A DNA stretch of 64,000 nt from Neobacillus sp. SuZ13 (GTDB lineage: Bacteria > Bacillota > Bacilli > Bacillales > Cytobacillaceae), in contig NZ_CP126107.1 of assembly GCF_030123365.1 (NCBI RefSeq), forward strand, positions 1,721,501 to 1,785,500. Reading direction: 5' to 3'. The position numbers and the translations under genes were made by a program. The notes beneath the pieces are model-generated. The model was not told the DNA's origin. It did not search any database and saw nothing but the letters and a program-made list of their open reading frames with translations. How positions within the stretch are numbered: position 1 is the stretch's first letter; each line of letters starts with the position of its first letter. Positions 32,026 to 42,556 of the stretch are shown here, piece after piece.

Positions 32026-33249
32026 ATGATGAAAGATAAAAAAATATTATTATGTGTGACAGGTGGAATAGCTGTCTATAAAGCAGCAGCACTAACAAGT
32101 AAGCTTGTTCAAACTGGAGCACAAGTAAAAGTTATTTTAAGTGAATCAGCTCAAAAGTTTGTTACCCCATTAACCTTTCAGGCATTATCCCGCAATGAAG
32201 TGTATGTTGATACTTTTGATGAAATCAATCCGCGAGTCATTGCACATATTGATTTAGCAGATTGGGCTGATTTAATTCTAGTTGCTCCGGCTACGGCAAA
32301 TACGATTGGGAAAATTGCGAGTGGTATCGCTGATAATATGATAACAACAACACTGCTTGCAGCCACCTCACCTGTTTGGATTGCCCCTGCTATGAATGTA
32401 CATATGTACGATCATCCTGCTGTGAAAAAAAACCTATCACTTTTAGCTGAATATGGTTATCAATTCATCGAACCTAGTGAAGGATATCTTGCCTGTGGCT
32501 ATGTTGGAAAGGGACGCTTAGAAGAACCGGAAAAAATTGTGGATCTCATCCGGGAATTTTTTATCAACCAGGATCACCAGCCATTAAAAGGAAAAACTGT
32601 GGTGGTAACAGCAGGTCCAACACGTGAAAAGATTGATCCTGTTCGTTTTATTTCAAATCATTCGACAGGAAAAATGGGGTATGCCCTAGCTGAAGAGGCA
32701 AAAAGACAAGGGGCTCATGTGGTATTGGTTTCAGGTCCGGTCAATCTTTCAGCTTCTTTAGGAATCGAAGTGGTGAAAGTGGAAAGCGCTGAAGAAATGT
32801 ACAAGGCTGTTTTGGAATATTATTCATTAGCGGATGTTGTCATAAAAACAGCAGCCGTTGCGGATTACCGTCCGAAAAACACCTATGAACATAAGGTAAA
32901 AAAGCAAGTTGGTGATTCGAGTATTGAATTGGAAAGAACAAAAGATATCCTGATGGAACTGGGAAAGAGGAAGAAGAACCAAGTGCTTGTTGGCTTTGCC
33001 GCTGAAACAGAAAATGTGGAAGAGTATGCAAGAAAAAAATTAGCTGCCAAGAATGCTGATATGATTGTCGCCAACAATGTGAAAGCGGAAGGGGCAGGGT
33101 TTGGAACGGACACGAATATTGTGACCCTGTATAAACGCTCAGGAACCTCAGTCGATTTACCACTTATGTCAAAAAGCAATGTAGCAAAAATGATTATTGA
33201 AGAAATTACTTCCCTTTTGAAGGATATGGATGAAAATGGAAATAGCTAG
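32026..33249 (+). CDS. coaBC: bifunctional phosphopantothenoylcysteine decarboxylase/synthetase
   Basis: CoaBC joins cysteine to 4'-phosphopantothenate (CTP-dependent, C-terminal CoaB) and decarboxylates the product (FMN-dependent, N-terminal CoaC) in coenzyme A synthesis. The 407-residue protein shows the CoaC motifs LVAPATANTIGKIA, PAMNVHMYDHP and the active Cys in ACGYVGKGRL. The CoaB part starts near residue 190 (VVVTAGPTREKIDPVRFISN). GGGGGAAG precedes ATG 32026; ATG 32029 is equally possible. The 3' end overlaps priA by 20 bases. Confidence 0.96.
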   Translation: MMKDKKILLCVTGGIAVYKAAALTSKLVQTGAQVKVILSESAQKFVTPLTFQALSRNEVYVDTFDEINPRVIAHIDLADWADLILVAPATANTIGKIASGIADNMITTTLLAATSPVWIAPAMNVHMYDHPAVKKNLSLLAEYGYQFIEPSEGYLACGYVGKGRLEEPEKIVDLIREFFINQDHQPLKGKTVVVTAGPTREKIDPVRFISNHSTGKMGYALAEEAKRQGAHVVLVSGPVNLSASLGIEVVKVESAEEMYKAVLEYYSLADVVIKTAAVADYRPKNTYEHKVKKQVGDSSIELERTKDILMELGKRKKNQVLVGFAAETENVEEYARKKLAAKNADMIVANNVKAEGAGFGTDTNIVTLYKRSGTSVDLPLMSKSNVAKMIIEEITSLLKDMDENGNS

Positions 33250-35647
33250 TGTGATTGTGGATGTACCGACAAAACAAACGGACCGGGCCTTCGATTATTT
33301 GATTCCAGAGCAGTGGAGCGAAGTGATCAAGCCTGGAATGAGAGTAATCGTCCCATTCGGTCCTCGAAAGATCCAAGGGTTTGTCACTTCATTAAAATCA
33401 CAATCAGAATTTAAAAAGTTAAGAGAGATTATCGAACCAATGGAGCTCGAGCCTGTTTTAAACAAAGAATTATTAGAACTTGGCGATTGGCTGACCGAAC
33501 ATACACTTTGTTTTAAGATTTTTTCCTATCAGGTGATGCTTCCCGCTGCATTAAAAGCAAAGTATGAAAAAAAAGTGAAACTTGCTGAAGGGGTACAACT
33601 GGCTGATTTATCAGAACCCCTCCAAGCTCTTTTTGAAAATAAAGTAATGGTTGATTGGGAAGTCGCATTAAAAAATGGAATGGTTCCCTTATTACAAAAA
33701 GAGGCAACCAGAGGAAAACTGGAAGTCACATACCTTGTTAAGGAAAAAGTCAAAAAGAAACAACTTAAGTTTGTCCGTCCATTAACTTCTGTTGATGAAT
33801 TAAAAGAGGTCATTGAGAGTTTCCCCAAGAAAGCAGAAAAACAAAAACAAGTATTAAGTTATTTTGTCGATCACTTTGAACCAGTCGAATTAAGACAACT
33901 GGTCGCGGAAATGAAAACGACATCCTCAACCATTAAAGCGCTTGTCGAAAAAAAGCTCCTAATTGAGTATGACATGGAGGTATATCGTAATCCATTTGAA
34001 GATAAGACGTTTAAAAGAACGAAGCCTTTACCATTAACCAATTCCCAACAAACCGCGATTGCGCCAATTCTTAACTCCATTGAAGCCAATCGACATGAGG
34101 TATTTTTGCTGTACGGGGTAACAGGAAGTGGAAAAACAGAAATCTACCTTCAATCAATCCAAGAGGTGATTGAGAGAGGACAGGAGGCGATTGTTCTTGT
34201 ACCGGAAATTTCGCTTACCCCTCAAATGGTTAATCGTTTTAAAGGAAGATTTGGGGATTTAGTAGCTGTTTTGCACAGTGGTTTATCTGCAGGAGAAAAA
34301 TATGACGAATGGCGCAAGATTCAACGTAAGGAAGTAAAAGTAGCAGTTGGGGCTAGATCCGCAATTTTTGCACCATTTGAGAATTTAGGCATCATTATCA
34401 TTGATGAGGAACACGAAACAAGTTATAAGCAGGAGGAAATGCCTCGTTATCATGCCAGGGATGTAGCCATCGAAAGGGCAAAAAACTATCACTGCCCAGT
34501 GGTACTTGGAAGTGCAACCCCATCGCTCGAATCATTTGCTAGGGCTCAAAAGAAGGTGTATCATCTTTTATCACTTCCTAATCGGATGAATAATCAATCC
34601 CTGCCTTCAGTGGAGATCATTGACATGCGCGAAGAGCTTCGGAATGGAAATCGTTCGATGTTTTCTAGCAAGCTTTTTGAAATGTTAAAGGACCGTATTG
34701 AAAAAAAACAACAATCTGTTTTATTTTTAAATAAACGTGGACATTCCTCATTTGTGATGTGCCGGGATTGTGGGTTCGTGATGAATTGTCCTAATTGTGA
34801 TATATCGCTAACCTACCACCGTGTTCACGAACAAATGAAATGTCATTATTGTGGCTATGAAAGCCATGTGCCGACGCAATGCCCTGAGTGCTCCAGTGAA
34901 TATATCCGCTATTTTGGGACCGGTACACAAAAGGTGGAAGATGAGTTGGGAAAAATTCTTCCAGAAGCTAGGGTAATTCGTATGGATGTGGATACAACAG
35001 GACGAAAGGGGTCTCACGAACGATTATTAACCGATTTTCAGAATGGGAAAGCAGATATTCTCCTCGGGACACAAATGATTGCTAAAGGCTTGGATTTCCC
35101 CAATATCACCTTAGTTGGTGTGCTCTCGGCTGATACTATGCTTCATTTACCAGATTTTCGTGCCTCTGAAAAAACCTTTCAATTATTAACACAAGTAAGT
35201 GGGAGGGCAGGACGACACCAGTTGCCAGGAGAGGTGATTATTCAAACCTATACTCCTGAACATTATAGTGTTGAGCTTGCTGGGACACAGGATTATGATC
35301 TCTTTTATCAACAAGAAATGATGATGCGTAAAACACATCATTATCCACCCTTTTATTATCTATCATTGATTACTGTCAGTCATGAACAGTTAATGACAGT
35401 CGTCACAGCTACCGAGAAAATTGTTAATTATGTCCGCTCCCAGGTTTCAAATGCTGCCGTCGTTTTAGGGCCAGCTGCCTCTCCAATTCCTAGGATAAAT
35501 AATAGATATCGCTATCAATGTCTGATAAAATACAAGCGGGAACCGAACTTGACAAAAATGTTAAAAACCATTTTGGATCAATATCAAACAGACACAAAGA
35601 GTGGCTTACTGGTAACAATAGATGTGAATCCATTTATTTTAATGTAA
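33230..35647 (+). CDS. priA: primosomal helicase PriA
   Basis: PriA recognises stalled replication forks and reloads the replisome through DnaD, DnaB and DnaI. The 805-residue protein has the N-terminal DNA-binding region, Walker A (GVTGSGKTE, near residue 300), the DEEH box, and a helicase lobe 2. Eight zinc-binding Cys lie in CRDCGFVMNCPNC and CHYCGYES...CPECS. The start is ATG 33230 inside the coaBC end, five bases after GAAGGA; ATG 33236 is an alternative. Repeat family A separates it from def. Confidence 0.97.
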   Translation: MKMEIASVIVDVPTKQTDRAFDYLIPEQWSEVIKPGMRVIVPFGPRKIQGFVTSLKSQSEFKKLREIIEPMELEPVLNKELLELGDWLTEHTLCFKIFSYQVMLPAALKAKYEKKVKLAEGVQLADLSEPLQALFENKVMVDWEVALKNGMVPLLQKEATRGKLEVTYLVKEKVKKKQLKFVRPLTSVDELKEVIESFPKKAEKQKQVLSYFVDHFEPVELRQLVAEMKTTSSTIKALVEKKLLIEYDMEVYRNPFEDKTFKRTKPLPLTNSQQTAIAPILNSIEANRHEVFLLYGVTGSGKTEIYLQSIQEVIERGQEAIVLVPEISLTPQMVNRFKGRFGDLVAVLHSGLSAGEKYDEWRKIQRKEVKVAVGARSAIFAPFENLGIIIIDEEHETSYKQEEMPRYHARDVAIERAKNYHCPVVLGSATPSLESFARAQKKVYHLLSLPNRMNNQSLPSVEIIDMREELRNGNRSMFSSKLFEMLKDRIEKKQQSVLFLNKRGHSSFVMCRDCGFVMNCPNCDISLTYHRVHEQMKCHYCGYESHVPTQCPECSSEYIRYFGTGTQKVEDELGKILPEARVIRMDVDTTGRKGSHERLLTDFQNGKADILLGTQMIAKGLDFPNITLVGVLSADTMLHLPDFRASEKTFQLLTQVSGRAGRHQLPGEVIIQTYTPEHYSVELAGTQDYDLFYQQEMMMRKTHHYPPFYYLSLITVSHEQLMTVVTATEKIVNYVRSQVSNAAVVLGPAASPIPRINNRYRYQCLIKYKREPNLTKMLKTILDQYQTDTKSGLLVTIDVNPFILM

Positions 35648-35740
35648 CCAGCTTAAGACCAGATGCTTCCAAAGGTTAATATTTTGCATTTTTGGTGAAA
35701 ATGTAAGCAATAAAAAAATTTAGCTGTGTTATTCTAGCCA

Positions 35741-35868
35741 TGTTGATTGGAGCGGAAGGCGCGAGACTCCTGCGGGAGGACGGGGCAGGAGAGACCCACA
35801 GGCGCATAGCGCCGAGGAGGCTCACCGGACCGCCCGCGAACCGCTCGTGCCTGGAGCGCAAATCAACA
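35741..35868. repeat. family A intergenic repeat, full-length copy
   Basis: This 128-bp GC-rich element runs from TGTTGATTGGAGCGG to GCGCAAATCAACA. Its core (CGCGAGACTCCTGCGGGAGG, then GCGCCGAGGAGGCTC, then GGACCGCCCGCG) is shared almost base for base with the copy at 58312-58440. It has terminal inverted repeats and no credible gene. It lies in the 256-base gap between priA and def, where I see nothing else of note. Confidence 0.8.
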
Positions 35869-35903
35869 TATATTTATAGCGTAGCATTTATGGGGGAAAT
35901 GAT

Positions 35904-36389
35904 TTGCCAATCCTAAAAGTAGTAAATTACCCAGCTGAAATACTTGAACAGACTTGCAAGACAGTTGTGAAGTTTGATAGAAAGCTGGCCAAAGTACTTG
36001 ATAATATGTATGACACAATGATTGAATATGATGGGGTAGGCCTTGCTGCCCCGCAAATTGGATTAGACCAACGCATTGCAATTGTTGATATCGATGATGA
36101 ATTAGGGACAATTGAAATGATAAACCCAGTAATCTTAGAAACATCTGGTGAACAAACTGGACCAGAAGGTTGTCTAAGTTTCCCTGGATTGTTTGGTGAA
36201 GTGACAAGACCCAATATTGTTAAAATTGAGGCATTTGATCGTAAAGGGAGAAAATATACATTAGAAGCAGAGGGCTTCCTCGCAAGAGCCATTCAACATG
36301 AAATCGATCACCTTGATGGGATTTTATTTACAACCAAGGTGACAAGATATCTAGAGGAAGATGAGTTAAAAGGAGTAGAAGCTGAATGA
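35904..36389 (+). CDS. def: peptide deformylase
   Basis: Def removes the N-formyl group from nascent chains at the ribosome exit. The 161-residue metalloenzyme has the three motifs [18 protein letters not shown] (metal Cys) and QHEIDHLDG (metal His pair and catalytic Glu). The start is TTG 35904, eight bases after GGGGGAAA. The stop overlaps fmt (ATGA), linking the enzyme that adds the formyl group with the one that removes it. Confidence 0.97.
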   Translation: MPILKVVNYPAEILEQTCKTVVKFDRKLAKVLDNMYDTMIEYDGVGLAAPQIGLDQRIAIVDIDDELGTIEMINPVILETSGEQTGPEGCLSFPGLFGEVTRPNIVKIEAFDRKGRKYTLEAEGFLARAIQHEIDHLDGILFTTKVTRYLEEDELKGVEAE

Positions 36390-37324
36390 CCAAAATTGTT
36401 TTTATGGGCACCCCGGATTTTTCCGTGCCGGTTTTACAACAAATTATTAATGACGGATACGATGTCATTGGTGTAGTGACACAACCAGACCGACCAGTTG
36501 GCAGGAAAAAGATATTGACACCTCCTCCAGTAAAGGTTGAGGCTTTAAAACATGATATTCCGGTCTTTCAGCCAGAAAAAATACGTCAAGAACAAGAACT
36601 CGAGAAGATCCTATCATTGAAACCTGATTTAATTGTTACGGCAGCGTTTGGTCAAATCTTACCAAATAAATTATTGGAATCTCCAAAATACGGCTGTATC
36701 AATGTTCATGCATCCTTGCTTCCCGAACTTCGCGGCGGCGCTCCTATCCATTACGCTATTATTCAGGGAAAACAGAAAACAGGTGTGACAATCATGTATA
36801 TGGTTGAGAAATTAGATGCTGGGGATATCTTAACAAGTGTAGAAGTTCCAATAACTGAGGAAGACAATGTCGGAACACTTTTCGACAAACTAAGTGACGC
36901 AGGGGCTAAATTATTATCTGAAACCTTGCCGCTTCTTCTTGAGGGCCGACTTACGCCAAAGCCGCAGAACCATGCTGATGCGACCTTTGCATCCAACATT
37001 AAACGAGAACAAGAAAAAATTAACTGGACAAAAACCGGTGAAGAAATCTATAACCATATTCGTGGATTAAACCCTTGGCCTGTTGCCTTTACCACCTTAA
37101 ATGGCCAAGTGGTGAAGATATGGCAGGCTAAGAAAGAAGCAGGGCAGAGTGGAGAAGTCCCTGGTACTGTCCTTAAGGTAGAAACTGATAGCTTCACTGT
37201 TAGTACGGGAAATGATACAGCCATTAAAATCATTGAACTTCAGCCTTCTGGGAAATCAAAAATGCCTTCTGAACAATTCTTACGAGGTTCTAAAATTTCA
37301 GTAGGCACGAGACTAGGAGAATAG
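36386..37324 (+). CDS. fmt: methionyl-tRNA formyltransferase
   Basis: Fmt formylates Met-tRNA-fMet with 10-formyl-THF for initiation. The 312-residue protein has the N-terminal formyltransferase domain ([12 protein letters not shown], the catalytic [17 protein letters not shown] segment near residue 110, and a later Asp-containing GVTIMYM...LDAGDIL stretch) and a C-terminal OB-like tRNA-binding domain (about 205-312). It starts within the def stop codon and is followed by rsmB after two bases. Confidence 0.97.
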   Translation: MTKIVFMGTPDFSVPVLQQIINDGYDVIGVVTQPDRPVGRKKILTPPPVKVEALKHDIPVFQPEKIRQEQELEKILSLKPDLIVTAAFGQILPNKLLESPKYGCINVHASLLPELRGGAPIHYAIIQGKQKTGVTIMYMVEKLDAGDILTSVEVPITEEDNVGTLFDKLSDAGAKLLSETLPLLLEGRLTPKPQNHADATFASNIKREQEKINWTKTGEEIYNHIRGLNPWPVAFTTLNGQVVKIWQAKKEAGQSGEVPGTVLKVETDSFTVSTGNDTAIKIIELQPSGKSKMPSEQFLRGSKISVGTRLGE

Positions 37325-37326
37325 CA

Positions 37327-38676
37327 ATGACATCAACAATAAATAATGTACGAACCATTGCAATGGACATGCTAGTTGCTATTGAGAAGAATCAAGCTTA
37401 CAGCAATTTACTTCTAAATTCTACCATTGAAAAAAACGAGCTGCCTGCCAAAGATGTCGGTCTCTTAACAGAATTAGTCTATGGAACATTACAAAGAAGA
37501 ATGGCGCTTGATTATTTTTTAGAGCCTTTTGTCAAAGAAAATAAAAAGTTAGCAAATTGGGTTCACCATTTGTTAAGGCTCACCCTATATCAAATGGTAT
37601 ACCTTGATCGAATACCTGACAGAGCTGCAATATACGAAGCAGTTGAAATTGCCAAAAAACGTGGTCATAAAGGAATCGGCAGTTTGGTAAATGGAGTTTT
37701 AAGGAGCATCCAAAGAGAAGGACTCCCGTCACTTTCGGAAATTGCCGATCCAAATAAGAGACTCGCGCTTGAAACTAGTCATCCGGAATGGCTTATTACT
37801 AGGTGGGTAGATCAATTTGGATATGATAAGACAAAAGAAATGTGTGAGGTTAACTTAACCGCACCATTGCAAACGGCACGAGTTAATCTAACAAAAATTT
37901 CAAGAGACGAATGTATTTCCATATTAGAGGAAGATGGTTTTCAAATCGAAAAAAGCCCGATCATCCCTGAGGCCATTCGTTCTTTAAAGGGAAATCTTGC
38001 TTCAACCATTTCCTTCAAATACGGAATGTTTACCATCCAAGATGAAAGTTCGATGCTTGCAGCCTATGCATTAGGTGCATCCCCGAACGAATATGTCCTT
38101 GATGCCTGCGCCGCACCAGGTGGTAAAAGTACCCATATTGCTGAAAAAATGGACAATACCGGTGAAGTGATCTCGGTAGATCTTCATCAGCATAAGGTAA
38201 GATTAATTAATGACAACGCCAAGCGGTTAGGTTTAGAAAATATAAAAACAAGTGTCTCTGATTCAAGACATTTACAGGAAAAGTTTAAGATTGAATCATT
38301 TGATCGAATTCTTCTCGACGCTCCGTGCTCCGGCCTCGGCGTAATGAGGAGAAAGCCAGATATGAAATATACCAAAACAGAGATGGATATAAAGCGGCTA
38401 AGTACAATTCAACAAGACTTATTAACGTCCGTAACTCCTTTACTGAAAAAGGGCGGCATTCTTGTTTATAGTACATGTACAGTTGATAAAGAAGAAAATG
38501 AATATACGGTTAAAACATTTCTAGAAAACAACCCTGAATTCGAAGGGGATGTAACATTTAAAAAACGAATGCCTGAAGCAATTCAGCCATTAATTACAGG
38601 TTTTGATTTACAAATATTTCCACAAGATATTGGGTCAGATGGTTTCTATATTGCAGTATTAAGAAAGAAGGTGTAA
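37327..38676 (+). CDS. rsmB: 16S rRNA (cytosine-967-C5)-methyltransferase RsmB
   Basis: RsmB (Sun, YloM) uses SAM to methylate C967 of 16S rRNA. The 449-residue protein has an N-terminal NusB-like RNA-binding domain (about 1-140) and a Rossmann methyltransferase domain. This includes the SAM loop CAAPGGKSTHIAE, the motif IV Cys in DAPCSGLGVMRRKPD and the catalytic Cys in YSTCTVDKEENE. AGGAGAA before ATG 37327 supports the start. It continues the translation-linked run def-fmt-rsmB-rlmN. Confidence 0.96.
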   Translation: MTSTINNVRTIAMDMLVAIEKNQAYSNLLLNSTIEKNELPAKDVGLLTELVYGTLQRRMALDYFLEPFVKENKKLANWVHHLLRLTLYQMVYLDRIPDRAAIYEAVEIAKKRGHKGIGSLVNGVLRSIQREGLPSLSEIADPNKRLALETSHPEWLITRWVDQFGYDKTKEMCEVNLTAPLQTARVNLTKISRDECISILEEDGFQIEKSPIIPEAIRSLKGNLASTISFKYGMFTIQDESSMLAAYALGASPNEYVLDACAAPGGKSTHIAEKMDNTGEVISVDLHQHKVRLINDNAKRLGLENIKTSVSDSRHLQEKFKIESFDRILLDAPCSGLGVMRRKPDMKYTKTEMDIKRLSTIQQDLLTSVTPLLKKGGILVYSTCTVDKEENEYTVKTFLENNPEFEGDVTFKKRMPEAIQPLITGFDLQIFPQDIGSDGFYIAVLRKKV

Positions 38677-38679
38677 CAG

Positions 38680-39771
38680 TTGGAACAATTAAATACAACT
38701 GAGACAAACACAACAGCGGAAGTTAAGAAAAAATCAATTTATTCATTACAATTACAAGAATTAAAGGATTGGCTTTCAGAAAATGGTGAAAAGCCATTTC
38801 GTGCCGAACAAATCTTTGAATGGCTTTATAAAAAAAGAGTTACAACTTTTGAGGATATGAGTAATGTCTCGAAGGGGCTTAGAGAAAAGTTAGAAAGTAA
38901 TTTTGTGCTAACTACATTAAATACGGCAATTCAACAAACCTCATCTGATGGAACTATTAAGTTTCTTTTTGAACTTCATGATGGATATTCGATTGAGACT
39001 GTATTAATGCGTCATGATTATGGGAACTCCGTTTGTGTCACGACCCAGGTAGGCTGTCGAATTGGTTGTACCTTTTGCGCTTCTACATTGGGCGGATTAA
39101 AAAGGCATTTGGAAGCAGGCGAAATTGTTGCTCAAGTTGTGAAAGTCCAACAAACACTTGATGAAACTAATGAGCGTGTTAGTTCAGTGGTTATAATGGG
39201 TATTGGAGAGCCGTTCGATAATTATGATAATATGATGTCATTTTTAAAAATAATTAATCATGAAAAAGCGCTTAACATTGGGGCACGACATATTACCGTA
39301 TCAACGAGTGGAATTGTCCCGAAGATTTATAAGTTTGCCGATGAAGACACACAAATTAATTTTGCGATTTCTCTGCACGCTCCAAATACAGAATTACGAT
39401 CGAGGTTAATGCCTATTAACAAGGCATATAAACTTGATGACTTAATGACGGCAGTAAGGTATTATATCGATAAGACAGGGCGTCGAATCAGCTTTGAGTA
39501 TGGTCTTTTTGGCGGAGTTAATGATTCAGTTGAGCATGCAGAAGAATTAGCTGAATTATTAAAAGGATTGAAGTGCCATGTGAATCTAATTCCTGTCAAC
39601 TATGTTCCTGAAAGGGATTATGTACGGACGCCAAGAGATAAAATTTTTGCCTTCGAAAAAACATTGAAAAACCAAGGTATAAATGTAACGATTCGCCGAG
39701 AGCAAGGGTCAGATATAGCTGCAGCATGTGGGCAACTTCGTGCAAAGGAGCGGAAAGAGGAGACGAGGTGA
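38680..39771 (+). CDS. rlmN: 23S rRNA/tRNA adenine-C2 methyltransferase RlmN
   Basis: RlmN is a radical-SAM enzyme that methylates C2 of A2503 in 23S rRNA and A37 in some tRNAs. The 363-residue protein has the 4Fe-4S motif CxxxCxxC in [11 protein letters not shown]. It also has [12 protein letters not shown] and the C-terminal methyl-carrying Cys in AAACGQLRA. The start is TTG 38680, with AAGGTG seven to eight bases upstream. The stop is six bases before the prpC start. Confidence 0.96.
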   Translation: MEQLNTTETNTTAEVKKKSIYSLQLQELKDWLSENGEKPFRAEQIFEWLYKKRVTTFEDMSNVSKGLREKLESNFVLTTLNTAIQQTSSDGTIKFLFELHDGYSIETVLMRHDYGNSVCVTTQVGCRIGCTFCASTLGGLKRHLEAGEIVAQVVKVQQTLDETNERVSSVVIMGIGEPFDNYDNMMSFLKIINHEKALNIGARHITVSTSGIVPKIYKFADEDTQINFAISLHAPNTELRSRLMPINKAYKLDDLMTAVRYYIDKTGRRISFEYGLFGGVNDSVEHAEELAELLKGLKCHVNLIPVNYVPERDYVRTPRDKIFAFEKTLKNQGINVTIRREQGSDIAAACGQLRAKERKEETR

Positions 39772-39776
39772 CAAGA

Positions 39777-40535
39777 GTGAAAGCTGTTTTTAAAACAGAC
39801 CAAGGAAGAGTTCGTCAAAATAATGAAGATAGTGGTGGTACTTTTGTAAATCGGGACGGACACCGCCTTGCCATCGTTGCAGATGGTATGGGCGGTCACC
39901 TTGCCGGTGATGTTGCAAGTAATATGACGGTAACACATTTACAAGAAATGTGGGAGAAGTCTGAAGGGATTCAAACAGCTGATCAAGCTGAAGCATGGTT
40001 AAAAACGCATGTTCTTCAAGTGAATCAATTGCTTTTTAATCATTCCAGAAGCCATGTGGAGTGCGAAGGGATGGGCACAACGATTGAGGCTGTCATTGCA
40101 TCAGAGAATTTTACAACCATTGCCCATGTCGGTGATAGTCGTTGTTATATTTTAAATGATGCGGGATTCAAGCAGCTTACGGAGGACCATACGCTTGTCA
40201 ACGAATTAGTTCGGACCGGACAAATCTCGAAAGAGGATGCGGAGCATCACCCAAGGAAAAATTGGATTCTAAGAGCCCTAGGAACGGAACAAGATATTAA
40301 AATCGATTTTAAAACAATCATGTTTGAAGAAGGAGATTATCTTTTACTATGCTCTGATGGATTGTCCAATAAAGTAAATGAAAAAGAAATGATTCAAATT
40401 CTCCAAAATGAAGATTCTCTTGAACAAAAGGCATCTACATTAATTAAGATTGCCAATGAGAATGGTGGAGAAGACAATATTACCCTAATTATATTAGAAT
40501 ATGCTAACGATCATGAATTGGGTGATCATCAGTGA
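39777..40535 (+). CDS. prpC: PP2C-type Ser/Thr protein phosphatase PrpC (Stp)
   Basis: PrpC dephosphorylates targets of the kinase PrkC. The 252-residue PP2C enzyme has the metal-binding motifs QNNED, VADGMGGHLAGDVAS, GDSRCYIL, LCSDGLSNKV and GGEDNITLI. The start is GTG 39777 (VKAVFKTDQG) by homology; GTG 39768 is another in-frame choice with a slightly better SD. The prkC start GTG overlaps its TGA stop, which couples phosphatase and kinase synthesis. Confidence 0.95.
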   Translation: MKAVFKTDQGRVRQNNEDSGGTFVNRDGHRLAIVADGMGGHLAGDVASNMTVTHLQEMWEKSEGIQTADQAEAWLKTHVLQVNQLLFNHSRSHVECEGMGTTIEAVIASENFTTIAHVGDSRCYILNDAGFKQLTEDHTLVNELVRTGQISKEDAEHHPRKNWILRALGTEQDIKIDFKTIMFEEGDYLLLCSDGLSNKVNEKEMIQILQNEDSLEQKASTLIKIANENGGEDNITLIILEYANDHELGDHQ

Positions 40536-42514
40536 TTATTGGGAAGAGAATAAGCGGCCGCTATAAAGTTCTTGAAATGATTGGCGGAGGCGGTATGGCT
40601 AATGTTTATTTAGCACATGATATGATTTTAGACAGGGAAGTTGCTGTTAAAATGCTCCGCCTTGATTTTGTGAATGATGAGGAATTTATTCGCCGTTTTC
40701 ATAGAGAAGCACAGTCAGCTACCAGTCTTACCCATCCCAATATTGTTAGTATATACGATGTTGGTGAAGAGGATTCTCTTTACTATATCGTTATGGAATA
40801 TGTGAATGGGCAAACATTAAAGCAATACATAAACCAACATGCATCACTTCGTGTCGAAAAAGCTTTAGATATTATGATGCAATTAACTTCAGCCATATCT
40901 CATGCCCATCAAAATCATATTATTCATCGTGATATTAAACCACATAACATACTTATTGATCGGAATGGCAATGTAAAAATCACTGATTTTGGAATTGCAA
41001 TGGCATTGAGTGCAACAAGCATTACTCAAACTAATTCGGTTTTAGGCTCGGTACACTATTTGTCACCAGAACAAGCTAGAGGCGGTATGGCAAATAGGAA
41101 ATCAGATATTTATTCTCTTGGGATTGTTATGTTTGAAATTTTAACAGGAAGGCTTCCATTCTCTGGGGAATCGGCTGTTTCGATTGCATTAAAGCATCTT
41201 CAATCAGAAACGCCGTCTGTAAGAAGGTGGAATTCAAACATCCCACAAAGTGTAGAGAATATTGTTTTGAAGGCAACTGCAAAAGATCCATTTCATCGTT
41301 ATAACAGTGTAGATGAAATGGAAGAGGATATAAGAACAGCACTTGATCCAGAAAGAATGAATGAACCTAAGTTTATCATTCCAATCGATGATGAAGCAAC
41401 AAAGGCAATACCCATTATTACCGATGACCGTCCTCATAAAAATCTTGATGAAACATTAGTTCATAGTGCGGATAAAACTGTCCAAACAAAAAAAGAGACA
41501 CCTGGGAAAGAAAAAGAGACTAAGAAAAAGCGGAAAAAATGGCCGACTGTCTTAATTGTAACTTTCCTTACCCTTGCTATTCTAGGTCTATTAACTATAA
41601 CCTTTTTACCTGGTTTATTGTCTGCTAAAGATATCAAAATCCCGGATGTAAGTGGGATGGAATTGGATGATGCGATTTCCAAACTTAAGTTAAATGGGTT
41701 AGAGGTAGAGAAACAAATCGAAATTTCAGATGATGTGGTTGATCAAGGTGAAGTCATTAAGACAGATCCAGAAATTGGCGCAACAGTCAAGGAAAACACA
41801 AAAGTTAACCTATATATAAGTACAGGCAAAGAAAAAATGGAACTATCGGATTATGTTAGAAGACAATACGATGATGTTTTTCTTTTATTAGAGAATCGAA
41901 ATTTTAAAGATATTAAGAAGACAGAAGTATATGATGAAAGTGAACCAGGAACGATCCTTAGTCAAACACCTCCAGGTGGTGAAAAAGTTGTCCCTGAAGA
42001 CACTGTATTAGTGTTTGAAGTTAGTAAGGGACCAGAAACAATCGAACTTAAGGACTTAACACAATACACCTTAAAAAGTGCAGAGGACTATGCCTCTTTA
42101 GTAGGACTCGAGATCAAGACTGAAGAAAAATATGATGAAAAAGTTCCTGCCGACATGGTGATTTCACAAAAACCAAAACCTGGAACGGTAATGACTAAGG
42201 GCGATACCATAACCGTTATTATTTCAAAAGGTAAAGAAGAAAAGCCGCCAAAAACGGTAGTGAAGGAAATAACCATTGATTACGAACCAACCGTTCCAGT
42301 TACGGGTGAACCTATTCCTAAACAGGAAGTTCTTATTTACATCGAGGATATGAATCACAGTATGACGGAACCGGCAGAAACCTTTTATATTACCGAAACA
42401 ACCAAAAAACAAATTGAGTTAACAATCCCATACGGCGGAAAAGCTGGCTACAGAGTAATCCGGGACACCAAGGTAATAGCAGAGGATGTAATTAACTATT
42501 CTGAAACAGAATAA
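40532..42514 (+). CDS. prkC: PASTA-domain Ser/Thr protein kinase PrkC
   Basis: PrkC senses muropeptides and lipid II with its outer PASTA domains; it drives spore germination and wall homeostasis. The 660-residue protein has a Hanks-type kinase domain (about 10-270) with Gly-rich loop GGGGMANVY, Lys40, HRDIKPHN (Asp134), DFGIA and the activation loop SITQTNSVLGSVHYLSPE. A membrane helix (337-360) and three PASTA repeats (about 365-433, 434-503, 504-575) follow. A C-terminal beta-rich domain follows. The Lys-rich stretch before the helix fits the inside-positive rule. It starts at GTG, overlapping prpC. Confidence 0.97.
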   Translation: MIIGKRISGRYKVLEMIGGGGMANVYLAHDMILDREVAVKMLRLDFVNDEEFIRRFHREAQSATSLTHPNIVSIYDVGEEDSLYYIVMEYVNGQTLKQYINQHASLRVEKALDIMMQLTSAISHAHQNHIIHRDIKPHNILIDRNGNVKITDFGIAMALSATSITQTNSVLGSVHYLSPEQARGGMANRKSDIYSLGIVMFEILTGRLPFSGESAVSIALKHLQSETPSVRRWNSNIPQSVENIVLKATAKDPFHRYNSVDEMEEDIRTALDPERMNEPKFIIPIDDEATKAIPIITDDRPHKNLDETLVHSADKTVQTKKETPGKEKETKKKRKKWPTVLIVTFLTLAILGLLTITFLPGLLSAKDIKIPDVSGMELDDAISKLKLNGLEVEKQIEISDDVVDQGEVIKTDPEIGATVKENTKVNLYISTGKEKMELSDYVRRQYDDVFLLLENRNFKDIKKTEVYDESEPGTILSQTPPGGEKVVPEDTVLVFEVSKGPETIELKDLTQYTLKSAEDYASLVGLEIKTEEKYDEKVPADMVISQKPKPGTVMTKGDTITVIISKGKEEKPPKTVVKEITIDYEPTVPVTGEPIPKQEVLIYIEDMNHSMTEPAETFYITETTKKQIELTIPYGGKAGYRVIRDTKVIAEDVINYSETE

Positions 42515-42556
42515 TGATAGTTGAGGTTTTCTAATTGAAAGGCAAGGAGTGTGGCT

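Noticed and set aside
35676..35861. Minus-strand ORF sharing a peptide (PSSRRSLAPSAPIN) with another at 58300-58734
   Set aside because: The shared peptide comes from the family A repeat DNA. There is no SD and no other homology.
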